This document shows positions 38,577 through 52,069 of a DNA stretch of 64,000 nucleotides, piece after piece. The notes below the pieces were generated by a model. The model did not search any database. It was not told where the DNA came from and saw nothing but the letters and a program-made list of their open reading frames with translations. The stretch covers positions 2,108,001 to 2,172,000 of the forward strand of contig JACYXH010000826.1 of assembly GCA_026745465.1 (NCBI GenBank), read 5' to 3'. The position numbers were made by a program, and so were the translations under genes. Origin of the DNA: Lota lota (Eukaryota > Chordata > Actinopteri > Gadiformes > Lotidae). The stretch's first letter is position 1. The number at the start of each line of letters is the position of its first letter.

Positions 38577-39110
38577 AGTACTATTCCTCTCTGCCGGCGC
38601 TCTTCCTCCGACCTCCCTTCAGACTCCTCACTCCTCATCAAAGCCTTAACATGCTCCTCTCACTCAGCCTAACAAAATAAATGCATTCATCACTTGCCGT
38701 GTACATAGTATAAATATATAAATATGTAGCGGAGTAAAAAAGTTAATTACTAATTTATGGCGTCACGTTTGTGTATTTTTCCGTGACAACAAGCATGAAG
38801 GATATCCTCTCACTGTTCATTTTTTTGTTTTTGTTATTTTGCAGTGCTTTATAATTTATGTTTTCCGAGTGCTTTATTATTCTTGATGGCTGCGTTGTTG
38901 CCTCAACCGGCAAATCTTAACTTGTGTACAAATGAAGTGTACACTTGAGAAAATGAATCCTATTCTAGGAATGTGCTTTTACTCACAGCTCTGTGTAAAA
39001 CGTGATGACGTTCTGATTATTTTTTATTTTAGTCTTTGAACAGAAAACTGGTGATAATTGTTGTCATTATTTGTTATCCCTTTCTATATAATTTCACGTA
39101 CTGGGTGGCG

Positions 39111-39116
39111 ATTAAA
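39111..39116 (+). promoter_or_regulatory. Candidate polyadenylation signal ATTAAA
   Basis: ATTAAA is followed within 60 bases by a GT-rich element. It lies at the end of an AT-rich stretch of 3' UTR character. AATAAA hexamers at 35583, 36262 and 38676 are alternatives. Confidence 0.35.
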
Positions 39117-40659
39117 GATTTGTTTTTTGAATTGATCTCTCCGTGTCACAGTGTGTTGCATCGTTTGTTGTGGTCTTCCTCCTGCCGAAAGTTTGTCAGT
39201 GGTCGCTTGCCACTCATGAAAATGAGAGAATTTAGATTAAATGGATGTGCTAGCCATTGATTTCTGCTGATTAGATTTATAGATTCATTGATATGAAGTG
39301 CGTTTGTTGTGTCTCGCCGCTTGTCCCTCACCTTTCAATCCCCCTCTCTCTCATTTCCTGTTCCCTGTGTTTGCCCTGTTACTCCGCTGATAAATCTGAT
39401 GAAACTCTGCTGATAAATCGCTGTCAACAAAGGTGCTGATAACGGCTCAATGGAAAGCTCAACCGAAACTCGGTGGACGAGAAGCCATTTTGTGGTCTGT
39501 GGTCCTCTTCCCCCTCCCCTCCTCCTCTCATGTGTAGTTTGGTTGGCTGATACACTTGCTGCCTTGGCAACAGGTATATATGAAAGGGCTCTTTAAAAGT
39601 GTTCATTATTCTTCCACCTCCCTTGGTGGGTTTTTATCGATAAAATAAATGGGAGACTGATACAGAAACTTGACAAAGACCCATACAATTTTGTTGTAAT
39701 TCAGTTTGCTGGGGGTTTGACAAATGCATGCGCACACATTCAATCAATCAGCCTCTTTAACAAGACAAACCAACAGCATAAAAACAAAGGAATGTAGTGC
39801 TGTTGCTTCAGTGTTATTTCTTTGTTGTCAGTTTTTTCATCTTGTTTTTAGAGGCGTGCAGTTGGGGAATGTGCAGTGCAAGCTGAAACTGAATGCCGTG
39901 CCTCTCAATGGAAGCATTGTCTACAGCCGAGTTAAAAATCTACCAAACCAGTTTGGTTTTAGCTGGGAGCGAGGTTGAGAGTGAGCGAGAGTGCCCATGT
40001 GGTCCTGCATGTGTGTTCATGTGCACCTGCACCTTTTACCATGTCATTCCCACCACAAACAAGAGATAAAAAAAAACTGTTCCTCTGTTCCTGAGATGAA
40101 CGGTTGCAGTTTACATACCCATGGCGATGGCTGGTGGTGGTTTCGGTTTTGTGAACACCCCCATGGTTGCCAGGTGCTAGTGCCAGTGATCTATCCGTGT
40201 CCTGCTGGCCACTTGTCACTGATCATTTTTTGTGACCGTCTTCTCTTGTGTTGCATGTGTAACTATTAGCCGTGAGGCCATCCCACCATCTGGCTGGTGT
40301 AATTGCATTGGATTTGAGGCAGAATGACGATTTGACTCTTGGCTCAATGCAAACGTCTCACAGGCAAAAGGAAGAAATATAATTGCCCACTTCAAATAAA
40401 AGTGCATGAAACTGCCCATGGAGAATATTTGTTTACATTAATCACTAAGCTCGTCTCATTTAAAAGGTTGACGTATAACCTGGCTCAGGAGAGCTCAGAG
40501 CAACACCACCTGAATGTTCAGCCAGTCTGACAGCCGCTCTGCCCGGGTGGTCTGCACGGATCAGACATGGTGGGCTGGGGGGGCCTGGGGCCTCTTGGTC
40601 GGCTGGTGGAGCCCCTCGTCTTTATACCAGACCCAAGGGAAGTGTGTGTCTGTTAGCGA

Positions 40660-40690
<31 letters not shown>

Positions 40691-41364
40691 GAGGATGGAT
40701 GTTGTGTGTGTTGGTAAGAGGAGGGTTGGGAAGAGAATGGAGGATGGAGCACGTGTAAGGACGCATTCGAATTGCATGTTTGTAAACCTAACGGCATTGC
40801 AATGCCCTACATGTACATGTGTGTCTGCGTTAGTTTGGGCCTGTGCGGGCACATGGATGCTCTCTTCCACACGTGTATGTGTGCGAGGTTGACTGTTTAA
40901 CCCCTGGCGCTGACTGCCACAGTGCCATGAAAGGTTTCTAAAGGCATGAGTAGAGCTCCGCCATCCAGCGTGCGGGTGGATCAGCACTTAGGGCTCTGAT
41001 AAATACTAACTGTGCTCCCAATTTAGCCTCTTAGCCTCCGGCCCCAGACCTGACTAATAGATTGCAGAGTGAGTGATAGATGGCCAGGCCTGCTGCATGG
41101 ATGGCTGAGTGATGGGGGTGGGCTCTGGAGGGATTAAAGCCACCGCCGATCTCTGACTTCAATTATGACGGCACTGTTCTGCATATTCTTATTGGGTAAG
41201 GAGTCACTGGGCTCATTTTGTTCTGCCGAGATTTGACTCATTGACTAATTGTGTGTCACAGATTTGTATTGAAAGAAAAAAAGATTCCATGACTTGAGTT
41301 ACGACTAGAGCAGCTCTATATAGGATTTAAATTAGATCCATTTTGTAACTTAAATACATCTTTG

Positions 41365-41449
41365 GTCGTGTAGCAGCTCATTGGCTCAATCTGCCAGTGC
41401 CCAGGTTCGATTCCAACCTGTGGTGCTATGCTGCATTGCTCTCTCGCTC

Positions 41450-41502
<53 letters not shown>

Positions 41503-41516
41503 ACCCTTCACTGTTT
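41365..41516 (+). mobile_element. tRNA-derived SINE fragment, interrupted by a poly-C expansion
   Basis: 'TAGCAGCTCATTGGCTC' (A-box-like) is followed by the pol III B box GGTTCGATTCC at 41404-41414, then 'AACCTGTGGTGCTATGCTGCAT' in part, and 'CTCTCTCGCTC' leading into 52 consecutive C and 'ACCCTTCACTGT'. The order tRNA head, 'CCTGTGG..TGCTGCAT', 'CTCTCTC' pyrimidine run is one I recall from a widespread fish SINE family. The poly-C sits where copies normally have a short C run. Confidence 0.65.
41451..41502 (+). repeat. Poly-C run (52)
   Basis: The longest homopolymer in the window, inside the SINE fragment at 41365. Confidence 0.95.
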
Positions 41517-43483
41517 TAGGGGTACATAAGAAAACATAGAAATGTGTTTTGGTCAGATTGGAGCAATGTTCATGAGTGAGTGTAGAGGTGTCCTGATTGG
41601 CTGAGCTGAATTTGCGTCTGGGTGATGGGTTTGGCCGCGGTGGGCGCAGCGTCTGTTAGATGTTAAATGACAGGTAAAGTCGAAGGCTACTAGAGTGGAA
41701 GGGCAGACTGTCAGCGTAAACAAATTGTGTTCCTCGCGGAACAATGTCCTAACCGTGTCAAAATAATGAACCTTGTTTTTCTAACAAGACTCCCACGATA
41801 ATCGTTCCATGCTGGATCAGATAAAGTCCTGGGATGTTATTTGCCTTGCTGATATAATTTTTTCCTTATGTCGCTTGTCTGTCAAATAAGGTAAAAGTGG
41901 ACCATGGAAAACAGTGTTCCTCAAAGCACAGGTAAACGTTAGTGCTTTTCACACCTAAGTAAACCCAGCTGAATGACCACAAGAGGTTGTAAAAACACAC
42001 ACATGCACGCAGTGCACGTAGTGCGTGTGCTCCTGTATACCCTGGTGGCCACAGGGCATCTACTCTTCCTGTGCTGACAAAGCCGAGCCAAACTGGTGCA
42101 CCGCGGTGGCTTTTGGGTAAAATGAGTCAGGGACTCCCTGGGGTAGCACATGCTTGGCCCACAGTCACAAGAATGAGGGGCAGGGGGCGCCAGGATAGGA
42201 GGTCAGAGATAAGCAGAATGAAATATATACAGTATATATATGTTTATACAGTACACAGCCGGGCAGCTGGAAACCATTAAGAGTTTAGTTTAAAAAATAA
42301 AGCAAGAAAATTGCAACAGGACACAGACCAGCGCAACTTTTAACAGGGCCAGGGTGTCTGCAAGGTTTTTTAGACCGTTAAATAGATGGATGGATGGAAG
42401 GGGAGAAAGTGATGCCTGGCGGTAATGGAGGGGGGAGTGAGAGGGGAGGGGGGGGTGGTGGTCTGTCAGTTGGTGCCGTGAGCCATGGAGAGTGGCCAGA
42501 AAGATTGCAGGGGGGCTAGAAAACATGATGTGGGTGTGGACGAGGAGGCGAGAGGCGACGGATAGCCTGGTTGTTTGATTTGAGATGTGAGGATGGGGTG
42601 GGGGTGGGGGTGGTGGGGGGGCTCCGCCATCTTGGCAGGAGAGGAGGGTGGAGAGCATGGCCTCTGGAGGTGGAGCCGTGAGTAATGGAGAGTTGATCTG
42701 GAGAGGATGTGTCGGTGTGGAGATGAAGGGGAGTGGAGACAATTGGTTAGGCTGATCGAGGAGGGGGGTTGGGGGGAATGAAAGCAAAACGCAATGTCGT
42801 GCTGGGGAGGGGAGGGGAAGGGAAGGCTGATTAAAGAGGAGATAAATAGATGTCTGAAGGAGAGAGGGGTGAGGCGTTGCAGCTGTGTTGATTTTAGCCT
42901 CCTAACAGAAGTGTGTGTGTGTGTGAGAGAGAAGATTTTGTCACCCCCCCCCAGAGCTCTGGTGACCACAAACACACCTGCAAAAACATGCAAACTAGAT
43001 GAAAGACACAGCGTGCGTGTTTTGTTGCCAAATGAGCATAGAAGAGCTGTCATGGTGTGCGTTACCTGGAACCACTCTCCTCCTTGAGATAGTAAGAAGT
43101 GGGGATAGGCTGATATGTTAAAGTGTCTAGACCACCTTGGGTTCAGTGTTTGTCGGGTGTTGTGGTATCATGGGTGTTAGGGTTAGGGTTATTTTTTAAC
43201 ACAGATATGTAGTACATGGATGTTTGCTCCCCGTGTGCGTACGCCTGACTGCGCGCATGTGTGAGTAAAATAGATTTATATCAGCAAAAGAGTGGTTTGT
43301 GAGGTCTCCTAAGAATAGATGCTGTGACGGAAGTGATTTTGATGTGGTGCCTTTCTTGTGTATGTGCGAGAGCAAGAGTACTGTGTTTTGTGTGAGCGGT
43401 TCTGTGTGTTTCTAGCCTGGAGCACATCAGATGCACTTGCTGTTTAATTCACCGTCTCAACAGGCAAGCAACTCTTATGTAGT

Positions 43484-43606
<123 letters not shown>

Positions 43607-46600
43607 CATAAGCAGAGACGCGTACAGAGATAAAACTGTAACTCTGTAAAGATTTGATCTGCTTGGGTCTGTTGTTGTTCTGTGGGGGCTTGGCGTCCCA
43701 GAGTTGCATTATAAAATCATAGGTTAATTTGTGTGTTGACGAAATGGAAATATAAAGCATCAGTGATGTGTATTTGTCTGCTTGTGTCAGTGGGTTTGTG
43801 GTCCATTATGTTGTCAAGATGACATTTTGTCGTTTTTGCCTCCTGTAGGTTAGCTCCTGCCATGCCAAATCTAAAATTTGAGTGTGTGTGCGCGTGCATT
43901 TGCGTGCGTGCATTTGTGCACGCAGGTGTATGCCGTTTTTCCCTTCTGCTATTTAGGGTGCTTCCCCTATTCATCCGTCTTTCATCTTATCATAAAGTCT
44001 ACCTTCCTGTAATCACTTCTCCTGTCACGTTGACTCGCCGGCCTCGCATTACTTCCTTATCCTCTCCTGCAGCCTCGATCCTCGGGCCCGCTGCAATGTG
44101 CACATCCTGAGTCTCTAATAAGCTTAAATATGGACACCTTCAGATGAGAGAGGTGTGTGAGTGTGTCAATGTGTGTCAGAGGGTTTTAAATACACACTTT
44201 GTGTAGCTTAGTGAATGCTGAGAGATTTCCTCATCACCGAGTTCCCTTTCAATGCAAAACGTCTCTGGGCCCTGTGTGCCGAAGACTCAGGTGAACCGTT
44301 GCAGATAGGAAATGCATTATTGATCACAGCCATTATCAGCTCATTAATGTGCATCAGGTAAACACTGGGGAAATTACACCGAGGTGCAGCGTTGATTGAC
44401 AATGATGGCCATTGCACGCTTTCCTTTATGCATTTTCTGTTTGTTTTCCTCGTGCTCTCGCTCTCTCTTGTGTTCGCTCTGAGCGCTTTCCTGCGATGCC
44501 ATTACACTCTCAGCGCACCAGTTCTTCTTGCTTTATAATTCTTCCTTTGCATTCTTCTTCTCATACTGTTCTTCATATGATTATTTCTCTCTCTCTCTCT
44601 CGCTCGCTCTCGCTCTCGGTCTCGCGCTGATGTTTTGATCAACTGTGGAACAGTCTGTGACCTTTGGGTGGCACCTGGTGGGTGTCTCCCATCTGTCTAT
44701 ACCCGCTGCCCCTCCCACCACCGCCCTCAGCAGCAGTGGTTCTATGTCAGTGCCCCCCCTCCCCGCTGAGGCATCATGGGTAACTTCACGGTCACATACG
44801 GTTCACGTACGCTCTGCTGGTAAATATTGGAATGACGAGAGTGAGGTAGGGTTCAGTGAGTAAGAGTATGGAGTTAGAGAGAGGTACAGAGACTGTGGAG
44901 TTGGTATGTTGCGTTACAATGACACGCAAAGCTTTCCCCGTCTCTGTCAGCTTAAACACTTGGTCTGTAAAACAATACAATGGTCTTGACTGGGATTAAA
45001 AGGAGCTTATCACAGAGATGGACATTTATATATTTTTTGCTGAGTGGGACTGATTTGAATGTTGGAACTAATGCCCTGATGTGAAACGCTGACAAGTCTA
45101 AATTAGATTGACAGGTTTTATAAGCCGCTGCCGTTCTGCCCGTTATAATTTATATTACCTCCTATCCCATCATCAAAGCCGGGTAACCTAGTGATGACTG
45201 GCATAGAGGGCATACATTTATTTTAATTTTTACTCTTTGTATTGGGTTGTCTCTGAGTGGAGTGGAGCCATCAGATATTTGTAACCGAGCATCCCCGTGG
45301 TGTGTCATGAGAGTTGGTGTGGGGGCCTGTTGTTATTTATCAGCATATTACACAGGGCCTGTCTGGCTGCTTCTCCTTTACTCGATCGCTCAGAGTAGCT
45401 CGAGCTCAATTGCTATTCATCAGAGTGTGAGAAGGAGAGTGTGCCTTTTTATTTAATATATACAGTAGGGGTCTTATTCTTGCTTTCACCCACTGCCATA
45501 ACGCGATTAGAATAGCTTTTTCCCACGGTGGTACAGTTATTCTATTATTAATGCTATTATAGAATTAGGTTTAAAAAAATGTGTATGATCGTATGTACGT
45601 TTATATCGTAGGTTTGGTATTTCACGTTGTGGTATTATTTTTCACTTGTGTTTCGCTCTGGTGTTTTGTGTAGGTATCAGCATTTATAGTGACTCCTCTG
45701 TTGGGATGAGAATCCATAAGCTGCTTAGTTTTCAACACTGCGTGTGTAGGATACAGGGTACGTGTGTGTGTTTGTCTTCCTTCTCGGCGAGTAGGCAGTG
45801 TATTACTTGTCTTGGTGAAATGAGCCAGGCCTCGTATTAGGCATGTTGAGCTGCAGGGAGAATTTTGCAACACTTGACCTGTTTCACTGAGTCATTTGTG
45901 TGGATGGAGAGGGCGGCAAGCAAGACAGAAAGAAGGAGCAGAGAAACTGGGAAAATGAGAGAGGGAAGCTTGGGAGAGGATTGTGCACAGGTGGTTAGGG
46001 GTGATTGAGGGGGAGGGGGGTTGGTTGTGGATGAAAAGTGACTGAGGGAGGGAGAGGAGGAGCGAGAGAACAACAGCTGGGAGAGCCAGAGGGAGTAGAG
46101 GGGAGATTTACTTTCTTTCTTTTTCCTCCACTTGCTTTCCTACTAATTCTCTCTCGCTCTCGCTCCCTCGCTCTCTTTCGTCGTCGTCCTTCATTTCCCT
46201 CTCAGGGTGGCTTCTCTCCAGTTAGGCTGAGGCTCTACAGGCCCACTCCTCATTACTCACCCTTTCAACCTTAAAGGTCACCAACACACACCCTCCGTCT
46301 TGAACATGCAAGAATAGCCTACTTGTTTATCTAAACGTGGCTGCGTCTATAAAGGGTTCATCGCTGTGTGTTGTGTCAGGATATGCTTGTTTAAGTTCTG
46401 GGTTACTTTTTGTGTGTCCAGTTTTGTTTTGTTTTTACTCGCGGATGTCCAGTAGAGCAGAGTGAGGCGGTCATCTGTAGCTGAGGAATTTAACGAGAAT
46501 AAATAGTTCTGACCCCAGACATCTTTTGGTCGTTTTTCTTTTTGTATTCTTCTTCTCTATTTCGTTTTTTTTTTAGAAGAAGGCATTTATAAATAGGAAT

Positions 46601-47068
46601 CCCTTGCAATGTTATGAAGACATTTATTTGACTGTATTCTGAAATCATGAAGGTTAGATGTACTGCTGCTGTCTGGGAGCCCAGATGGAGGCTCTCTGCG
46701 GGACTCGCCCACCGCACAGCATTTGTGTTCAAGTTCATTTGAGTTGACAAGTCCAATGTTCTCAGTACAATCTGCTTCCATTATCCTCACTGTCTACCAT
46801 TGTTTCCACTGCCCTCCCCCCCCATTACAATATGGCGTACAGTAAAGTCCTTTAGTGTTGTGATGGTATGGCTGGCGTCCGATGGCTGCCATTTTGTCCT
46901 CTGGGCATCAGCTCGGGTTGGGTGACATTTAGCGCTTTTGCAGAAAAAAAAAGATTATTCATCAATGTTGACATTCAGTGCTATGCATAATATTCATGAT
47001 GCACCCAAGCACTGCTGTAGGCGCTGCGTAGAGGCAAGAAGTATGTCACAGCTGAGGCAAGGAGATAT

Positions 47069-47204
<136 letters not shown>

Positions 47205-47493
47205 TACACACACTCCCAAGACACACACGTATGAGACAAAAGACCTTCAAACCCAAAACCAGAACAATAGGAAGGAAGGACACCCACACACCGTATGCCA
47301 TTTATTGGATGGGGGGGGGATATCTTTGGGCATCACATTTTCAACCCACACACACTAACTCATGCACACACATTCCTCTGGACATAGCACTGTGTCATCC
47401 ACAGATCGGCAGCCTCCGCGACTGAACTTAAGTTTTACACCCTACACTTGTTCACTCTCATTCTTTTCCTCATCATTAGGAATTCAGGATGTT

Positions 47494-47596
47494 CTCCCTC
47501 CCTCCCTCCCTCCCTCCCTCCCTCCCTCCCCCTCCCTCCCTCCCTCCCTCCCTCCCTCCCTCCCTCCCTCCCTCCCTCCCTCCCTCCCTCCCTCCC
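47494..47596 (+). repeat. (TCCC)n microsatellite
   Basis: About 25 TCCC units with one frame slip near 47530. Confidence 0.97.
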
Positions 47597-49355
47597 CGCA
47601 CAACTTCCCCCCTCCACCCCCTCCCCCTGCAATGCTTCACTTTATTCATTATATTTTTGCAGATTCATTTTCGGGGCCAGAACATTTTATGATCTCCAAT
47701 TTATGTCAGACAGTGCTCAGACAGTCTCCCCCCTCCACTCCCTTCTCCCCCTTCCTCCCTTATCTGCTCTGCCTCGTGTCTCTGTCTTCTTTTTCATGTT
47801 CACTCTCTGTGAAACAATGGTACTTTCTAGTAAAGAGCCATGAGTTTATTGTCAGCCTTTGAAAGTTGGCATGTGTGTAAGGGTATGTATGTGTGTGTGT
47901 GTGGGTGTGTGTGTGGGGTAAGGATAATGGCCTTGGGTGCTGATTAACATTCCTATGGCGACGCGTCACAAGAGCTGAAGGTGTGGTTGTGTGGTTGTGA
48001 TGATGGAACAGGTTCAGGACATTTTGAGCTGCTTCCCCTGTGGCGATAAACTGGCCATACCTGTCAAATCTACAACTTGTTTGTGTGCTTCTCTCTCTCC
48101 GAGTGTGTGTGCGAAACTCGCACGCATTATTTATATGCTGGTACATCCTTTTTATCATTGTTCTCCCTCTCTCTGTCCAGAAGTGTGACACATCAGCCAG
48201 GCTCGTATTGTGATGGTGTCTGTGTGTTGTTGATACAACTCAGCTAGTGAGGCATACTGGAAGCTCTTATCAGGCCGCCGATCAGTGAGTCAGTGGGCTA
48301 GCTGACCAACCAGTCATACAGCCTCACCTGGTCACACACCGTCAGCCGGAAGCCTCCCGATTCCTGTTAGGGGACCATGACACCGGTCACCTAGAGCAGG
48401 AACAAGGCAAACCTGCACAGGTGTGTGCGTTTGTGTGTACGTGATTGTTGATTGTTGATAATAAAGCGTGTGTGTGTGCCAAATTATGTGCACTGCTCGG
48501 TGAATTGACATTCCTTCTTTGGTATCATGAGGAAGTGGTGTAAAGGTTAGTCTCGATGCATGTTGCATAATTTGCTGTCAAGGGAGGCCGTTGCGAAACC
48601 ATGAAACTACATTGGGTCTACAGCTGAGACATTTCTCTCAAAATCAAATATTGCCAACAAAGCAAACAGTTTTTCTTTCAGCCTAACAGGTCACTTCACT
48701 ATATTGCACCACAAGAGTAGTTTATAGTAGGCATTGTAACATTAAACAATAATACACCAGTCGTTATCTCGTCCGGTTATCACAATGTAATTGGCCCAGT
48801 GTTTGTTTGGTCCAAATGTTTGATAAAGTGTTTCATTTAAAGCACCATAACACCAGGCAGTAGCTTATTGAGATGGAATCAGGTTCAATTGCCTTCCTGT
48901 ATATCTCCCCTTCCGCATGGTTGTCTGGCTCCTGCGAAATCACTCTGATAATAAAGGTAGTAAAAGCATAATTCAGCATCTCCGTGCGAAGGTATGAAGT
49001 CTCTACGGTCTATAGCCAGTATATCCAGATCAAAGATCACTTGATTTGTGCCAGCATCCCTCCTTTCATCCCAACGGCTCAGAATGAAGATTCCTCCTCA
49101 GATCAGCACCCGGCCGCTCCACCTGAGCCCTGCTGTTCCACCGGACGCACCTTGCACGTGTTCCTACACAGGCAGGTGGACTACGGGAGAGCTGAGTAGA
49201 GCAGACAGGGGATTATGGAGAACTTTATTGCCCATCTAGGTGTGTGTAATGGTAGCTATTTTTGAATCTGCCTTCAGAGAGATTTGCCTCGGCTTCCCTC
49301 AGAGAAGCTGCAAGTCCCACCATCCCCTTCCCCCCCATACCGTCCGGCTCCTATG

Positions 49356-49389
<34 letters not shown>

Positions 49390-49924
49390 TCCCACTGTGC
49401 TTAACTGGCTTTGACATATGTGGCTTTTCCAGGAGATTTCAGGCTGGGTCCAGACTGCTGAGAAATCAATGCCATCAGACTCTGTTCCTTGTTTGTTTGT
49501 TCTCCCCCATCCCCTCCCTTTTCCTTGTGTTTCTATTCCTCCTCTCTTTCCACCGTCCCTGTGTGGCCATTTTCTTGATTAATCTTTCTTCTTAACCTTT
49601 ATCTTGCTCTCTATCACTTTCCACCTCTGTCTCGCTCTCTCAATCTTTCAGTCTCTCTCTTTCTCTCTCGTTCTTTCTCTCCCTTTTTCCTCTGTCTGTC
49701 TGGGTCTCTCTGCCATTCTGTGTCCCCCCGGCTTTGAGCCCTTATTAAAAATGGAGGAAGTGTGCGCTGCATATTTAAAGTGGTCATGGGTGGATTTAAA
49801 CGACTGATGGTGTTTAGTGTCTCTTCAGGGAGCCGCCGTGAGCCCTTAAGCTGACTCCTCTGACTGGAGCCTGACTGACTAGTGAGCACACACTAAACCT
49901 ATCATAATGACTCCTGTACTCACT

Positions 49925-50025
<101 letters not shown>

Positions 50026-50029
50026 CTCG

Positions 50030-50096
50030 CAGAGGAAACATGCTCACAGAGGAAACATGCTCACAGAGGAAACATGCTCACAGAGGAAACGTGAAC
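50030..50096 (+). repeat. 17-bp minisatellite, about 3.6 copies
   Basis: CAGAGGAAACATGCTCA at 50030, 50047 and 50064, with a fourth partial copy at 50081. The three full copies are identical. Confidence 0.95.
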
Positions 50097-50285
50097 ACCT
50101 TTGCACAGTACATGCACCAACAGTCCAGCAACAGACAGACACACTTTGATCACACTTTGATCTGTTGGACATGGAATACCTAATGTGTTTGTGTTGTGTA
50201 CATGCCGCAGTGTGTGCGTCCATCGGTCAATAACTCATTACTGTTTGGCTGCTTTGATGTGGCGCCGTATAGGTCTTTTAACTGT

Positions 50286-50538
<253 letters not shown>

Positions 50539-51090
50539 TTCACATTTGTGAGTAGGCAGTTTATTAATGTGGCTGTGGACTTTAAGCACACATACAGACA
50601 TGTTAGTTATACACTCACACTATAGCACAATATTATGTGTATATGGAGAGGTTTATTTCATCTGTGAATATTCAAATACAAAGATTGTTTCCATTATTGA
50701 GTCTTTTCTAAAGCAGGAACATTGATTTATCTGCATGGGGCTATCTTCCGTGCGTTTAACACAGAAATATAGATGTATTCATAATTGATGCCGCTGGCAT
50801 TCTTCTTGGTGTTTTTTTGTAATGTTCGGTGTATTGCGGTTGGAAGCGTGCACAGCCATTTCACATAGTTTACGTGTGAAAGACCAAGGGTTCAGGGCGT
50901 GCACAGACATGGAGGCCAATGCAAACATTTGCATTGCTGTGTGTATATATCGGTGCCGATACCACCGCATGGCTTGGCTTCTCAACAGTCGCTCTAGGTG
51001 TGTTTGTGCTAAAGAAGCATGATGATGATGTAAAAGGTGCATGTTTGGCTCACTACCAGCTCATGTCTAAAGCGTGGTGGGTTTGAGTGT

Positions 51091-51455
51091 TTTAATCAGG
51101 TAAGTCCTGTTGAGATCGAGATCTCATTTTCAAAAGAGACCTGAGTACATAAGTGTATCAATTAAACATGAAAACTGTACAAAAACGTACAATACAAAAT
51201 CATGATAATTACAATAATATAATAATAAAATATAATTGTACATAAACATAATAACAGTAATATAATAATAAATGATATAAAGAAGTTAAAAACCGTCACG
51301 GTTAAAATCAATCAGGATTTCTACTCCTTTTCTGAGTAGACCCATTGGAACCAGAGTATCAAGCTTCAAAGTAGACTGCAATTTATTCCATATGTATGAT
51401 ACAGAGAATCTAAAAGCAGTGATTCCCAAGTCAGTTCTAAGTACCTGCAGTATTG
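51091..51455 (-). mobile_element. LINE (non-LTR retrotransposon), 3' portion of a split minus-strand copy
   Basis: On the minus strand, after the boundary at about 51455, the frame reads 'LRTDLGITAF' and then 'YIWNKLQSTLKLDTLVPMG'. This matches the C-terminal block following the reverse transcriptase in a common fish LINE family (x-T-(D/E)-L-G-x-x-A-F ... W-N-x-L-Q). Its 3' end is the reverse complement of 'TAAGTCCTGTTGAGATCGAG' and 'CTCATTTTCAAAAGAGACCT' at 51099-51142, which resembles the 3' UTR end of that family. The remainder is AT-rich 3' UTR. The 5' continuation lies 4.5 kb away at 55966. Confidence 0.7.
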
Positions 51456-51458
51456 TGG

Positions 51459-52069
51459 TGGAAAATGAAGTATTTGTGAACTGTGCTTGTCGTAACTTGG
51501 AAATTACCTGTCATGCGAGCTTTGTAAAATGTGAATTAGGTAAATTCCAACTGCTCCCCTCTGGTAGGCACTATAGAGCACTGTACGCCAAAACCACAGG
51601 ATACAAGAACAGTTTCATTCTGCAGGCCATCACTCTGAACACTTAAATCAGTCATACAGCATATGCATCTGCTGTCCTGTCCACCTACCTCATGTATGTA
51701 AAGTAACCTGTTAATCATCCCATATTTATTCCAGCATCTTTGCACAATGCACCATTGCAACAAATGTCATTGTTTGTTCTATATACTTATTTGTATATTT
51801 ATATCTGTACATAGTAGTCAAATTCCTTGTATGTGTACACACACTTAGCCAATAAAGCTGATGACTGACTGATAAGTTATGGTCAGCATGCTAGGAGTTT
51901 CCGTTGTCTAAGTCACAGTATATGCTATCTCAGTCAGCTTGAATATATAGGCATTCATGTTCAATGCAACACCTCATGTTGCATTGCATTGATTCATTGA
52001 TTTAAATTACAATGCTTTGCTATAACGAAGTTGCAAGTGTTTTACTCTCAAAAGATAATTTCCATGACA
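51459..52069 (+). mobile_element. 5' long terminal repeat of an endogenous retrovirus, split by a LINE fragment
   Basis: Two blocks match the copy at 55633-55965. 51477-51539 (TGAACTGTGCTTGTC...) matches 55655-55718. About 51884-52069, ending TTTCCATGACA, matches the rest, most clearly over the last 65 bases (GCTATAAC...ACTCTCA.AAGAT.ATTTCCATGACA). Starts TG, ends CA. Removing the inserted 51540-51875 leaves roughly 275 bp against 333 bp for the 3' copy. The copies are clearly diverged, so the insertion is old. Confidence 0.65.
51540..51875 (+). mobile_element. 3' end of a second LINE inserted in the LTR
   Basis: Plus-strand frame 51540-51646 encodes 'LLPSGRHYRALYAKT' and 'KNSFILQAITLNT' followed by a stop. 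L-P-S-G-R-x-(Y/F)-R and x-x-S-F-x-x-(Q/R)-A-I are the final conserved residues of a fish LINE group. About 200 bp of 3' UTR follows ('CAAATTCCTTGTATGTGTAC', then AATAAA at 51851) and a short TGAC microsatellite tail, as expected of a 5'-truncated LINE end. Flanking 'attaggt' and 'gttatggt' may be a diverged target-site duplication. Confidence 0.75.

Larger units (their letters stand above)
34763..39135 (+). other. Probable 3' untranslated region of the nectin gene
   Basis: No further coding exon follows the stop. Candidate polyadenylation signals are AATAAA at 35583, 36262 and 38676, and ATTAAA at 39111. The last is followed by a T-rich stretch and then a GT-rich segment (about 39145-39175), the expected layout of a cleavage site near 39130. 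The region holds (TG)n with a G run (35382-35429), GGGA repeats (37203-37233, 37689-37711), C26 (38098) and G24 (38553). The end point is inference: a shorter UTR ending near 35.6, 36.3 or 38.7 kb is also possible. Confidence 0.35.

Noticed and set aside
43178-43190. TTAGGG copies resembling telomere repeat
   Set aside because: Only two units in a row. This is too short to suggest a telomeric remnant.
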